Below, one piece after another: positions 22,145-33,997 of a stretch of 64,000 nucleotides of DNA; the stretch's first letter is position 1, and every line of letters begins with the position of its first letter. Where the stretch lies: contig NC_016473.1 in the NCBI RefSeq assembly GCF_000226095.1, forward strand, positions 2,046,001-2,110,000, written 5' to 3'. Made by a program: the position numbers and the translations under genes. Source of the stretch: Thermothelomyces thermophilus ATCC 42464. Its lineage: Eukaryota; Ascomycota; Sordariomycetes; Sordariales; Chaetomiaceae. The notes under the pieces were generated by a model. It worked only from the letters and a program-made list of their open reading frames with translations, did no database searches and was not told where the DNA came from.

Positions 22145-23164
22145 AGTGCAGAAAGGATGAGGAGAGCTGGCTGTACAGGAGAGCTCGGTTGTGGACAGGC
22201 CGATAAATCAACTGCAGAGACGGGACCGGCTCACGATCTGTCCGGATGTGTTGCCGGAGATATTGTCCTGTTTGTTCGTTGCACGGATGGTGGGGCGCTC
22301 GGCCTGTGTCGAACTCTAGACTCGTGTATGTAATCCGTACATACCTTAGACAAGGTATGTACAGTACCTATCTTATATGCCCTACTTCCATCCGGAGCCC
22401 GATGTGCAAAGTAGTGTACAAAAGCCGGGTGTTAGTGTTTGTGTAGGTAGACAGGCTGCCAAGGTTCCAGAATGCCGGGCTGAGAATATGACTACCTAGT
22501 CAAGAGCGGAGGGGCCACCACAACCAGGGTAAGGTGCTAGTGTAGGTGGCATGGGTGCAACGCGTGCCGCAGCAGCGTCGGGTGTACAGTACCTTAACCA
22601 AGGCAAGTACGGCGGAACGTGCTAGGGCAAGGAACCGAATTCCCACTCTTGTCGGACAGTTAATCTTAGGAATGCACTCTTATTTTTATTTGATTCAACC
22701 TGGGAGCAAGCACACATCTCTTTCAGTCTGAACCATTTACAGCATGTTGGCACCGCTACCGTTGTATTCACAAGTCACAAGCCCCACAATTAACTGCTGT
22801 GAAGAACGGCCCGGCGCACATCCAGCGACCCACCTGCACCCTCGTCCCACGATCCAGATCTAACAAGAGAGTCGACCGAGGAGCGACATAACTTTGCAGC
22901 CAGAGCTGAGAGCGGTTCGAGGCCCGCCCGAATGCAAGGCCCTCAGAATGCGCATAGGTCGAAACTGTGCGTTCTGCGACTCCTACCAACCTCGACCGTA
23001 ACCGGACCAGAGCGTAACAGCCCGGGTTCGTCTCGATTTTCACAAGACTGCAAACTTGATTCCGGATTATGGGTACGACGACACGCACTTTTTCGGGCCG
23101 ACCAAACAAATCACTGACAGTGCTGGTGTCTACTACTACAGATCTCTAGCGGGAAGCAAGCAGG
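22145..23164. other. Divergent gap between OXNAD1-like and Ulp2-like genes
   Basis: Contains the palindromic element at 22331-22372, a second GTACAGTAC copy (22584-22592) followed by CCTTAACCAAGG, and a probable 3'-proximal leader for the SUMO protease gene. A GGTTCGAGGCC word at 22914-22924 resembles a B-box but no tRNA fold surrounds it. Confidence 0.6.
22331..22372. repeat. Short palindromic element (11-bp perfect arms, 4-nt loop)
   Basis: TAATCCGTACATA begins the element. Arms GTACATACCTT (22337-22347) and AAGGTATGTAC (22352-22362) are perfect inverted repeats around AGAC, followed by GTACAGTACC-type sequence. It would form a stable hairpin in either strand. Confidence 0.9.
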
Positions 23165-26100
23165 ATGCCGTTTCCGGGGTTAGGCTTCCTTGTACGTCGA
23201 GTCAATGCGGACTAGCGACCCGGTTGCTGATCGAGACAGAAAAAGTTCGCACCTCGGCCGCACGTCGATACTCTGACCTTCGACCTCGGTTGCCCTCCGG
23301 AACGACCTCGAGCGAGCACAAACCGCCCGTCTGACCCAAATCCTCCGTCAAAGCGACAAAAGACACTCGGCAACGCTCCTAGCAGCAGGGGTCCGAACGA
23401 GGACATCATAGACCTGGATCAGGAACCCATGTCACGCACAGAGCGGCGCGGCAGCCAGACGAGCCTTGCTCACTCTGTATCGTCGGGTCTTCCGGAATAC
23501 CAATATGTGGAAGCGTTTACCAAGGGGGATAGCCGCTCAAACAGGCGCAAACGCCAACCGCATACAAGTCAACCTCTATCCGTGCCCGGTCATGTTAGCC
23601 GAGTACGGACGTCTGGCCAACCCGAACAAATTGATAGCTTTGATGAACTCTCCCCGGCGCCGAAGCCTAGCTCTAGCGCGCACCGAACCGTCCGCCTCAA
23701 CTCTACCAACAAGGCAACACCTGTGACCCTCCAGGACTCCGCAGATGAACATATCCTTGGGCACACGACACGGTCGGGGCAACGACTGCCGGGGATGAAG
23801 CGGCCTAGGAAACGCTTACTCGATGAGACTGCCGATGGGCCGGATGAGCTTACGGATGGGACTCGTGGCAAGCAAGCCTTCAGTTCGAACGCCGGACAAC
23901 CAAGCGGAGTCCCGCCAATGGTTGACGCACCCAGTCTGTCCAAGAGGGGGGATATGAAACGAACGAACTGGTCACAGAAGGCCGGCACGGACACTGCCCC
24001 TGCCGGCGTTAGCATACAAGCGGCTGTATGCGAGCCAAACCTTCGATGCATCGCCAAGGAGGACCAACCGTGCTTTTTTTTACGACCCAGCGGCATGGAG
24101 TTGCGTGTGTTCACGCGTGACGGCGATGAGGCCGAGCCGTGTGACTGGCTCAAGATTACAAACAAGGCGAAGTTGTTAGCGTACCATCCGGAGTCCAGCC
24201 TCATCAAAATCAGCCAAGCAATGGACCCCTCAGCCTTGATCGGGGGATTGATGATGCTGAAATTTCGCTCCAAATCGGACGTTTCATGGGTTGTTAACTG
24301 GGCCCGTGACAATCTGGGGCTCCGTCTTGTTCAGGAATCCGAAAGGTATTGTTGCCTGATCAGTTTTGTGAACGTGGGAAACAGCACTGACAGTACGCAG
24401 TCACCGGCTGCACATGACTTGGGATAATCTCAATTCGAGGATCAGCCAGGCGGGTAGCCAGGCTTCGACAAGGCGGTTACCCAACGGGAACTCTCACCCT
24501 CAGCCACGGGCAATTGAGAAATCTCCCAAGGCAAACGCTGTCCTACCCGAGGGCGCGTCGCCGAGTACGTCGACAAGCGCCCGGACTCCTCTTCGACGTC
24601 AGATGCAAGTTTCAGTCCAGCAATCATCAACCCCTCGTTTTCAAATCGACATCTCTGGCGAACACGCTTCTCATGAACCGCGCTCATTGAGGTCGGGACG
24701 AACCATTCGACAGCTGGAGAAACTTGACTCACCTCCGCTACCTACCTTTCGTCGCTGGTCGGATGAGAACAGTGACTGGGCAAAGGACTGGGAGACCCCG
24801 TTGATCGTCCGACGCACCACTGTGGACAAAGAAGACATACCCAGGCTTGACGAGGGCCAATGTCTGAACGACAATCTCATCGGATATGGTCTCAGGTATT
24901 TGTTCGACGAGCACAAAAATACAGCGGAGGGTTTGCGCGATCGTGTTTATCTTCACAACTCCTTCTTTTACGAGAAACTGAAGGCGCCAAGGGGCGCGAT
25001 CAACTATGATGGCGTGAAGAATTGGACAGCAAAGGTGGATTTGCTGTCCTATGACTACATCATCGTGCCGGTAAACGAGCACTACCACTGGTGGGTGGCC
25101 ATCATTTGCAACCCTGGCAAGCTGGACCCGGACTCGAGAAGGCTTCCAGCCAAACGTCACAGTCTGAGCGATGAGCAGGACAGCAAAGCCGAAGGGGAAG
25201 TTCCAGAGGTGGAAATGACAGACGTAACGCAAAAGCGGCCTTCCCCATCCCCAGAAGGGTCTTCAGCAAGCGGGGTCGACTTGATCAAGTCTGACATTGT
25301 CGACTTGGTTTCCGAGGATAAGCACGTCGGAACTGGGCAATCTCCCAGCTCTAAAGGAAAGCGAGCTCGGAAAGCGAAACCCGGCCCCAAGCTGTTGAAT
25401 CCAGACGACCCAAGGATTATCACCCTCGATTCCTTGGGTTCAACGCACACACAGGCTATCGGACACCTTAAGAAGTATCTTTTAGCCGAGTTCGAGCATA
25501 AGCGCCATAAGGTCATCACCGAGACGCCTCCGAATTTCGGAATGAGAGCAAAGAGAATACCAGAACAGAACAATTTGTGCGACTGTGGCATTTACCTTCT
25601 CGGCTACATCCAGCAATTTGTTGAGAATCCAGACAGATTCATTCAGAAGCTGCTTCGAGAGGAGCCGCTTGAGTGGGATTTCGACCCTTCACACTTGCGT
25701 CAACTCTGGCGCGAAACAATATTAAGCGAGAAGAGAAGTCAGCGGAAGAAGCAGCCGGCATCGCAAGGAAGCCGATGCTCCTCAACTGCCGTGTCTACTC
25801 CCAAGAAGAGCACAACACCCAGTCGCCACACATCCCCAGAAACGAGCGAGAACAGACCCAACGGCGCATCAGAGGCCAATCGTGAGGCAAAAGATGGTTC
25901 CTCGGAACTTCCGGCCTCCGCCAAGGCTGCTGAGAGCCCGGCAAAGCCCATTACTCTTGAGCCGGAAGATCGCAACGAACCACAACACCCACCGCGGGCA
26001 AGTAGTAATGAGCAGCCACAGCCTTCGGCGCCGTCGTCTTCGATTGCCGCTCAAACGGATTGTGCTAATGACGGCGATGTGCTTGAGTCTATTGAGTCGA

Positions 26101-26402
26101 GCGAGCCGGCTGAGCCGGAAGATCCTACATTCATACGCCAACTTTCCTCTTCGACATCGACCAAGTCGGCCGATGACGGGGCTGGTCTCCTGGAAGTTGA
26201 CTCGAAGGAATCCAAGTCCCCGGCTCGACAAAAGAGAGCCACATACGAGTCGACAACGAAAGGGCAAGACTCGGTGCCTAAGAGCTGCTTTCCGCATACC
26301 AGCAGCCGCTTCGTCATTGACTCTAGTATGGATCTCGACCCGGTTGTGGAGAAGGCGGAGATGGTGCGGGAACCGGATTCGATCGATCTCACTAGTGAGT
26401 GA
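23165..26402 (+). CDS. Ulp2-type SUMO-specific cysteine protease
   Basis: Three exons (23165-23191, 23240-24345, 24401-26402), all in phase, give 1,044 aa. Exon 1 encodes only MPFPGLGFL; its 48-nt intron has GTACGT...CAG. Residues about 290-375 (FFLRPSGMELRVFT... to ...WVVNWARDNLGLRLV) look like a PH-type domain, as in Ulp2 relatives. The C48 protease domain starts near residue 515 and shows catalytic His in HYHWWVAII (about 607), Asp in ITLDSLGS (about 721), oxyanion Gln (about 767) and Cys in LCDCGIYLLGY (about 773). A long Ser/Lys-rich loop between His and Asp is typical of the Ulp2/SENP6-7 branch, which shortens poly-SUMO chains in the nucleus. Candidate SUMO-interacting motifs are IIDLD near the N-terminus and SIDLT at the very C-terminus. 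Confidence 0.93.
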
Positions 26403-27109
26403 CACCGGGGATCGTTCGGCTGGGGATCGTAAGAGCCGGCTGCTGGCTCCGGTCTCCTCGGAAGGTTGCTCATCTGGCAACACCCCCTTTTCCGTTTCTG
26501 GTGTGGTCACCTGATGCCTTCTAGGGCTCCATGGCTTCACTACTCCTCCTGGTTTGTTTAGGACTGGTGCTACAGGGCGATCATAGCATAGCGTCGCGGC
26601 ATGTGGGCGGGTGCGGGATGGTGCTTTCCCCAATAGGCATGGCATATCATGGAATGGCATGGTGTTCGGCGCTGAGAGTGGTTATAGTTCTCCTCGGTGT
26701 TTCTGGACTTTGAGTGTGTCTACGAATCTCCTTTTCAACCGGTTTCCTTGAGATCTAGCTCGCATATGTTGATACCGTGGTATGCACTCTCGGTTAAGTG
26801 GGCAGTTTTCCAGTGGAACATAAGAGACAGGGAGAGAGACACAGGAGCCAGAGGAACCTCGGTGGCTGGCCATGGAACGTGCTCTAAAAAACTGCAATTC
26901 CCATGCACAATGATTTCGCGGTGCCAAAGAACAACAAGAGGGTCGCTTTGCGAACAGAATTCTACCCCGTAAATTTTACACATCATCCGAACTGAGGAGG
27001 GTTTCCGACTCCTGCCTGCCCTGCCTTGTTCCCCGCCTCATGGTATATAGGCCGACAACAGATCCATGCTCTAGGTTTTGCGTCCTACCACAACTTGCCG
27101 AGCGAGCAG
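26403..27109. other. Convergent gap between Ulp2-like gene and RRP9
   Basis: Both flanking genes end here. No gene, RNA or notable repeat seen apart from a purine-rich stretch (26820-26850). Confidence 0.6.
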
Positions 27110-28990
27110 CTAATCGTCCCCCTCAGATCCCGTTAACCGCCCGTTCTGCTCATCCCCATTCTGCTTCTTCGACACCACCTTGGGGACCTCGAAAATGACG
27201 GCGCCGCACCGACCCTCCCTCATGGTCTTCCACCTGCCGAGCCGCATCTCCTTGCCCGTGACAACCACGACGCAGAGGCCGTCCCGCCCCCTGTCGCCGC
27301 GCTCAAACATGGCGATGTCGTTGACAATGCCGCGGACGAGGAAGCCGCGGTTCAGTTCTTCTTTCTCCTTGTCGCGTGTCTCGTTCGATGTTGGTGTCGT
27401 TGCTGCTGCTGCTGTTGTTGCTGCTGTTGTTGTTGTTGCTGCTGCAGCTGGTGATGTTGCTGAGGCGCCACCCAACACGCCGACGGTCTCAATCTTCCTC
27501 TTATCCTCGCTCAATTTCCATACCCGCACGTAGCCATCCCAGCTGCCGCTCAGGATGACGTCCGAGTACGGGATCGTCCGCAACGCGGTGATGCCGCGTG
27601 GCTGCGGCGCAGGGACGACACTCGGATCCGGGACCTCGTCGGCCGACGCCTTGGAGGGCTTCAGGGGCGGCTCGATGCCGTGAGCGCGCGGGATGACGTG
27701 CAGCGGCTTCTTGCGCTGGATGCTCCAGAGCGCGAGGTCGCCGTTGTCGCTGCCCGTCACGAAGATGTCGTCGTCGATCATGGCCACGCGGTCCATGCTG
27801 CCCTCGTGCGCGGCCGAGGCCGGGTCCACGCCGGGCGGCAGGCGGTTCTTCCTGCCCTCGCCGGGCCCGCCGCCGCCGCGGAAGACGAGCTGCGACTCCT
27901 CGGGCACTTTCCAGTAGCGCGCGGTGCGGTCGCGCGCGCCGACGCTCACGCAGCGCTCCTGCGCCAGCGCGTCCACGTCGAGGATCTCGTCCTGGTGGCC
28001 GAACAGCGTCTCGACGTAGGCGAGCTCGTCGAGCGACCAGACCTTGACCGTGCGGTCCTTGGAGCACGAGAAGAGCTGGTTGGTGCCGCGGCGAAAAGCG
28101 AGACCTGTGACGGCGTCGCGGTGCTGCGTGAAGGCGCGGATCGGCTTGAGGTCGGCGGCGTTGTAGACGACGAGCCGGCGGTCGGCGCCGCCCGTCACCA
28201 CGTATTTGCCGTCCTGGGAGGCTCTGACGGTAAGGGGAATGCCGGTGTGGCCTTGGTATGTCTTGTCCTTCGCTTTGCTCGGATTGGATTTCGCGAAGCA
28301 TATCCTCTCGGGCCGCCGCTTGGGCGGTGCGGGCGGTTTCTTAGGCTTCCTCTTTGTCGTCTGCGGCCATTGGTCCTTGGGCAGGTCTTGCAGCTTCCAC
28401 TTTGTGAGGTAGCCGTCCTTGGTTGTCGTGTATGCGTACGGGGGGCATACGGCGACCGAGGTCACCGAGCCCGAGTTCCAGCGGAACTGCGTGTGCGATG
28501 CCTCCCCGAAGTTCAGCTCGGCGGCCAATCGGCGGTAGACCTTGCCCTTGGATTCTGCCACGTCCTCCTGCAGCCGCTCGGCAAGGAGGTCTCTGTCAAT
28601 CTGTTCGGCATCAAAGGCATACTCGTCTTCCAATTCCACCTCTTTCCGCGTCTTCTCGAGATACCGCTGTGCTAGCCTCAACCGCTTCTCTGCCGCCGTC
28701 TCTCCTCCGGCATCCGACTCGTCCGAATCGGCCTCGGAGTCGCTCCTGTCCCTGACTTCATCTTCGCTCTCGTCGCTTTCCAGATCGCTGCCTGATATCG
28801 ATTCGTCTCGCTCGACGGCCTTCTTCTTCTTCTTCTTCGGGACTGCCGCTGCTGCATTGGCGGGGCCCTTACTTGATGGCTTAGACGATGATGTCTTGGT
28901 CGTCGCCAGGCGTTTCTTTGGGGTTGTTTCTGCCGCCGCCGTGCGTTTCCTCTTCTTCTGACCCCCCGGTGCTGTAAAGAAGGACGACAT
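27110..28990 (-). CDS. RRP9: U3 snoRNP WD40 protein Rrp9 (U3-55K)
   Basis: Single exon, 626 aa from ATG 28988-28990 (MSSFFTAPGGQKKRKR). The basic, Ser/Asp/Glu-rich N-terminal third resembles a nucleolar targeting region. Then comes the Rrp9 signature (RLRLAQRYLEKTRKEVE, DRDLLAERLQEDVAESKGK) and WD40 repeats, for example YQGHTGIPLTVRASQDGKYV, GHQDEILDVDAL and SGSWDGYVRVWKL. Rrp9 binds box B/C of U3 snoRNA in the small-subunit processome for early 18S rRNA processing. Unusual is an Ala/Thr homopolymer-like insertion (27400-27460) between the last WD blades, encoded by the same CTG/TTG repeat type that gives poly-Gln elsewhere. The frame is open upstream of the ATG but only from non-ATG codons. 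It is divergent from the proteasome beta4 gene across 422 bp. Confidence 0.95.
   Translation of the reverse strand: MSSFFTAPGGQKKRKRTAAAETTPKKRLATTKTSSSKPSSKGPANAAAAVPKKKKKKAVERDESISGSDLESDESEDEVRDRSDSEADSDESDAGGETAAEKRLRLAQRYLEKTRKEVELEDEYAFDAEQIDRDLLAERLQEDVAESKGKVYRRLAAELNFGEASHTQFRWNSGSVTSVAVCPPYAYTTTKDGYLTKWKLQDLPKDQWPQTTKRKPKKPPAPPKRRPERICFAKSNPSKAKDKTYQGHTGIPLTVRASQDGKYVVTGGADRRLVVYNAADLKPIRAFTQHRDAVTGLAFRRGTNQLFSCSKDRTVKVWSLDELAYVETLFGHQDEILDVDALAQERCVSVGARDRTARYWKVPEESQLVFRGGGGPGEGRKNRLPPGVDPASAAHEGSMDRVAMIDDDIFVTGSDNGDLALWSIQRKKPLHVIPRAHGIEPPLKPSKASADEVPDPSVVPAPQPRGITALRTIPYSDVILSGSWDGYVRVWKLSEDKRKIETVGVLGGASATSPAAAATTTTAATTAAAATTPTSNETRDKEKEELNRGFLVRGIVNDIAMFERGDRGRDGLCVVVVTGKEMRLGRWKTMREGRCGAVIFEVPKVVSKKQNGDEQNGRLTGSEGDD
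27400..27449 (-). repeat. Trinucleotide (GCA/ACA)n tract encoding Ala/Thr in Rrp9
   Basis: An impure CTG/TTG repeat (plus strand) read on the minus strand in the Ala/Thr frame, inside the WD40 region of Rrp9. Confidence 0.9.
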
Positions 28991-29412
28991 TGTGGCGGTT
29001 GCGGCCGGTGGTGTTGGGTTTCGGCGCTGTCGTCTGCGCTTTTCCACTGCCTCTGCATGGGCCTGCTCTCAAAATTTCTGAGCGGGTCCAGAAAAAAAGT
29101 TAGCTTGCATCGGTGGAGATTGATGCCGTGATACCGATTCCGTGCCGCCACAGTTGGCCCCCGCTGGGCTGAGGCTGATAGTAGGTTCCGTTGTGGGGCA
29201 GCCTCTCCAGCTGGGCCGCCGCCCCGTCTTGTTGGCGGGCAGCGTCTGTGCGCCCAGGCTGAAGCTCCAAGTGCGCGTTCTCTCCTGCCTGCTGCAGCAA
29301 GTTGGGTGGGTGCTCATCAGAGCTCCAGCAGAAAGAAGAGCAAGCTTTCCTCCAGCTTGCCAAGATACACCACAACCTTCGACAGCAACAATAACAAGAG
29401 AACAAGGCCAAA
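28991..29412. promoter_or_regulatory. Shared divergent promoter region, RRP9 / proteasome beta4
   Basis: 422 bp between two divergent starts. No clear TATA box. Ribosome-biogenesis and proteasome genes share it, so coordinated expression is possible but not shown. Confidence 0.5.
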
Positions 29413-30204
29413 ATGTAGGTCATGCACATGGGGATTTCTTGAACAGCTGTGGACTAACCGTGTTTCCAGGGAGGTCCTTCTCGGCATCACAGGCAAGGAC
29501 TTCACCTTGATTGCGGCGTCCAAGGCGGCGATGCGCGGGGCGACAATCCTCAAGGCATCCGACGACAAGACGAGGCAGCTGAACAAGCACACATTGATGG
29601 CATTCTCTGGCGAGGCTGGCGACACAGGTTGGTGATTACCGGGGGTGTCGCGACAAATGTATCCACCCTTCTAATGCCCCTCGATAGTGCAGTTCGCCGA
29701 GTACATCCAAGCCAACGCCCAGCTCTACTCGATGCGGAATGACACCGACCTGTCGCCTTCAGCGCTGGCTCATTTTGTTCGCGGCGAACTGGCATCGAGC
29801 CTTCGGTCGCGGAAACCCTACAGTGTCAACCTTCTCCTGGGAGGCGTCGACCCCATCACACACAAGCCGAGCCTGTACTGGCTAGACTATTTGGCGTCGC
29901 TGGCCCCGGTGCCATATGCCGCACACGGTTATGCTCAGTATGTCGCTTGATCCGCAGCTTCCTTGGGCTACCAAGAGCATACGGATGCTAATTTTTCTGC
30001 AGGTACTACTGCCTCTCCCTGCTCGACAAGCACCACCACCCCGACATCAGCCTCGACCGGGGCTTGGAACTGCTCAGACTCTGCGCAGACGAACTGAAGA
30101 GGAGGTTACCGATAGACTTCAAGGGACTGATAGTCAAGGTTGTGACGAAAGACGGGATTGAAGAAAAGCCATTCGACGTGGACGAAGTGGTCAAGGGTAC
30201 TTGA
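29413..30204 (+). CDS. PRE1: 20S proteasome subunit beta4 (Pre1/PSMB2)
   Basis: Four exons: 29413-29414, 29470-29627, 29688-29937, 30003-30204; 203 aa. The start codon is split: AT closes exon 1 and G opens exon 2, giving [19 protein letters not shown]. Intron 1 is 55 bp with donor GTAGGT and acceptor TTTCCAG. Later joins are [11 protein letters not shown] and [13 protein letters not shown], both standard for beta4. It is a structural, non-proteolytic beta subunit: the mature chain starts with Met-Glu and has no Thr1 after a propeptide. Length matches yeast Pre1 (198 aa) and human PSMB2 (201 aa). The end at [12 protein letters not shown] is reasonable; a further small intron near 30198 is possible but not needed. 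An unspliced reading would find no proper ATG. Confidence 0.95.
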
Positions 30205-31964
30205 TGGTTTTGGCAGTTTGGAGCCCTAGCTAATGCAACATGTGCGTGATGCCTTTCTTGTTCGATCGGCGATGGAGAAAAATCCCATGCTTTCCTCGGT
30301 TTCATCGAAGGAGCAATCCCAGCGGCGGGACTTGTTTGTGGTCGATCATACCTTGGCCATCCCAGGAACCGAATCCTGATGTAGGTAATCCAACTGCTGG
30401 TCTCAATCGGAGTCTTGACATCTTCAATGGCATCTCTCCGCATACGACCAGTTACTACCTGTCGCCGGAGTCACTGTAGTAAGATTGCAAACCCCAGGAA
30501 GCTGCAGCGCGGGGCTGCTGCTCGGTGCCCCTTTGAAAAGGGAAGTCGGACTTCCCGCAGGCTGGATTGGCGAGGTAAAGAGTCTTGGCACTGATGACAT
30601 CTCCAGCCTGTGTTAAAATGGCCCACCAAGCCAGTCGGCTCCCAGCAGGCAAAACCGCATTGCATCCACTTAAAATGCCAGCCCACCAGTGTGTTGTACG
30701 GGGGAAAGTACGGATTACATGTAACGGAAAATGCGCACTCCCTCCCCGCCTAGCCGTATTGGTATCTGTACAACCTACACCGTCTTCTTTGTCCTGCATG
30801 TCCGATCAATGGAAAACCTGGCGTGGCGGTGAGCTTACTCTCCTCAAGCGTGCAGCAACCACGGCTTTCATCGATTCGCCAGCGGGCATGCAATCTTCGG
30901 AGAGCCCGAAACAAGTAGCGAATCAGTTAGCTTGGAGACGCTGGATTGCAAATCAGTTGAGGAAATATTCTCGTTGATTTCAAAGGACTTGTCGAAGCGG
31001 GAATTATGCAGAATGAGGCTTTAACGTGGCCCGCAGTTTCGTACAAAGTACTACGGAGATCGTGCTAGACTGAGTTTTGGGAGGCAAAATCGAGCCTGGC
31101 AAGGTACCGGAGTTCCGTGCTCTTGCGATGGAGGGATACCCGCCACGTGCAAGTCAAGACTCCTTGTTTCTCGCCTTCCGCGTCCAATGTTGGCTGTTTC
31201 GAGAACCAGCCAGAGCCTTGCTTCAGGTAAGATCTCGACGGGAATAGATCGCCCATCTCGTGTTGCCACAAGAAAAGACATCGGTTAGCGGCTTCAACCG
31301 AGAAAGAGTCGTTCGCCATCGCAACCGCGCCTTCTCCACCAATGGACTAGTGCAGTGTAGAAGTATTGTAGGGGTGCTCCAACCCGCGACCGCGCACAGG
31401 CGAGAAGCGCGAGTGGCCACAGCCCCAGGCCCAAAAAACGTCTGCCGCAAGGATTAGTGCAGCATACGGCTTGCTGGAGTTCGCCTTACCCAAACTGCTG
31501 CTAAAAAAGTGGGCCCGATACCCCAATCCAAAACTCTTTTTCAAGCCCTCCCATCCTCTCTCTCTTGCTGGAAAAAATCTTCTTCCCTCTTCCCACACAC
31601 CCTCAGGATTCTCGAATCCAACCCGCATCCAAACTTCTATTTCCCTTATCACCCGTCTTTCCTTTCCTTTTGAGAATCCGCATTTCAGATTCTTTGAAGG
31701 ATTGCAGGAATAACGCTCTCTCTTGATTTTCTTTTTTCGAGACGAGCGTTGAAGCAGCATTCGGCAACACGTTTGCGGAACGCGACCGCAAAACGAGTTA
31801 TCAGATTCGGTTCTTATCGCCGATTAATTTGTTTCCTCCAACCTCCTTCCTTTGAGTCTTGTGACTTTTGTTTCCCGACCACTCTCATTTGAACACCGCG
31901 TTCCCCTCGAGAGTCGAGAAATTACATCTCGGTAGAATCGACCATCCTCCTACCAAAAGCAATC
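30205..31964. other. Long gap and CT-rich leader upstream of DED1
   Basis: 30205-31440 holds no supported gene but contains an inverted TAATCCGTAC word (30708-30717) and an A/T-poor ordinary stretch. 31500-31720 is strongly pyrimidine-rich on the plus strand, typical of a fungal transcription start and 5' leader, continuing to the DED1 ATG. Confidence 0.6.

Positions 31965-33997
<2,033 letters not shown>

Noticed and set aside
22914-22924. GGTTCGAGGCC, a B-box-like word suggesting a tRNA
   Set aside because: No matching A-box, no acceptor-stem complement and no anticodon arm nearby.
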